Shown here: in pieces, positions 5,221-5,261 of the stretch
Position numbering within the stretch: the first letter of the stretch is position 1
Layout: each line of letters opens with the position of its first letter
NCBI RefSeq assembly: GCF_000808015.1
Contig: NZ_JWHR01000039.1
Coordinates: forward strand, 1-5,261
DNA length: 5,261 bases
Direction: 5' to 3'
DNA from: Terrisporobacter othiniensis
GTDB taxonomy: Bacteria > Bacillota > Clostridia > Peptostreptococcales > Peptostreptococcaceae
Made by a program: the position numbers and the translations under genes
Notes under the pieces: model-generated
What the model was told of the DNA's origin: nothing
Databases searched by the model: none
Seen by the model: only the letters and a program-made list of their open reading frames with translations

Positions 5221-5261
5221 ATGAGTACAAGAGTACACTACTCACCAGAAATAAAATGGAA
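5221..5261 (+). CDS. Start of an IS3-family-like transposase OrfA (3' part outside window)
   Basis: Only 13 codons are visible: MSTRVHYSPEIKW. A short polar start followed by an aromatic residue and S-P-E-x-K resembles the beginning of OrfA proteins of clostridial IS3-type elements, where it leads into a helix-turn-helix that binds the element ends. The ATG at 5221 has a strong ribosome binding site, AAAGGAGG (5203-5210), 10 bases upstream, locked in the stem-loop at 5169-5212. The family call rests on a very short peptide plus the terminal-repeat-like sequence upstream. Confidence 0.55.
   Translation, partial: MSTRVHYSPEIKW

Larger units (their letters stand above)
5133..5261 (+). mobile_element. 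Left end of an IS3-like insertion sequence (runs off the window)
   Basis: A transposase-like reading frame starts at 5221. Upstream, TGTGAAGTGAACCC (5133-5146) has the TG start and the GAACCC-type sequence seen at the ends of many IS3-family elements of the IS150 kind. I therefore place the left inverted repeat here; 5135 is another possible first base. The right end, the matching repeat and any target duplication lie outside the window, so the boundary is an estimate. Confidence 0.5.

Overview
The window is very AT-rich. Its genes have strong AGGAGG-type ribosome binding sites and the A/T-ending codon use typical of low-GC Firmicutes. The protein families present (DegV/FakB, bacterial acyl-ACP thioesterase, DUF4397, an IS3-like transposase start) point to Clostridium or a close relative. 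No rRNA, tRNA or CRISPR array was seen. All supported genes lie on the + strand.

Layout. Bases 1-116 are the last codons of a gene that looks like a SNF2-type helicase. A 324-base gene-free stretch with two hairpins follows (117-440). Next come three single-gene units, each closed by a hairpin: a 204-aa protein with two DUF4397 repeats (441-1055), a DegV/FakB-type fatty-acid-binding protein with its own consensus promoter (1248-2123), and an unrecognised small membrane protein (2328-2858). Then comes the most interesting part, a tightly spaced three-gene operon: acyl-ACP thioesterase (3039-3788), MarR-family regulator (3806-4246) and a second DegV/FakB protein (4266-5111). The left end of an insertion sequence begins about 20 bases after the operon, and the first 13 codons of its transposase are visible at the window edge.

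How the genes may work together. Acyl-ACP thioesterases release free fatty acid from acyl-ACP. FakB proteins hold a fatty acid so that the kinase FakA (not in this window) can phosphorylate it for phospholipid synthesis or elongation. A MarR regulator sits between them. The operon's upstream region has two nearly identical 22-base repeats exactly 31 bases apart, each holding an imperfect palindrome (TTGACATATCAA) that contains a -35 hexamer. This looks like an autoregulated circuit in which a FabT-like repressor controls release and recapture of fatty acid. The protein families are read from the sequence; the circuit is inference.

Two RNA-level features also stand out. A long stem fully buries the ribosome binding site of the transposase, and a short GNRA-loop hairpin buries that of the membrane protein.
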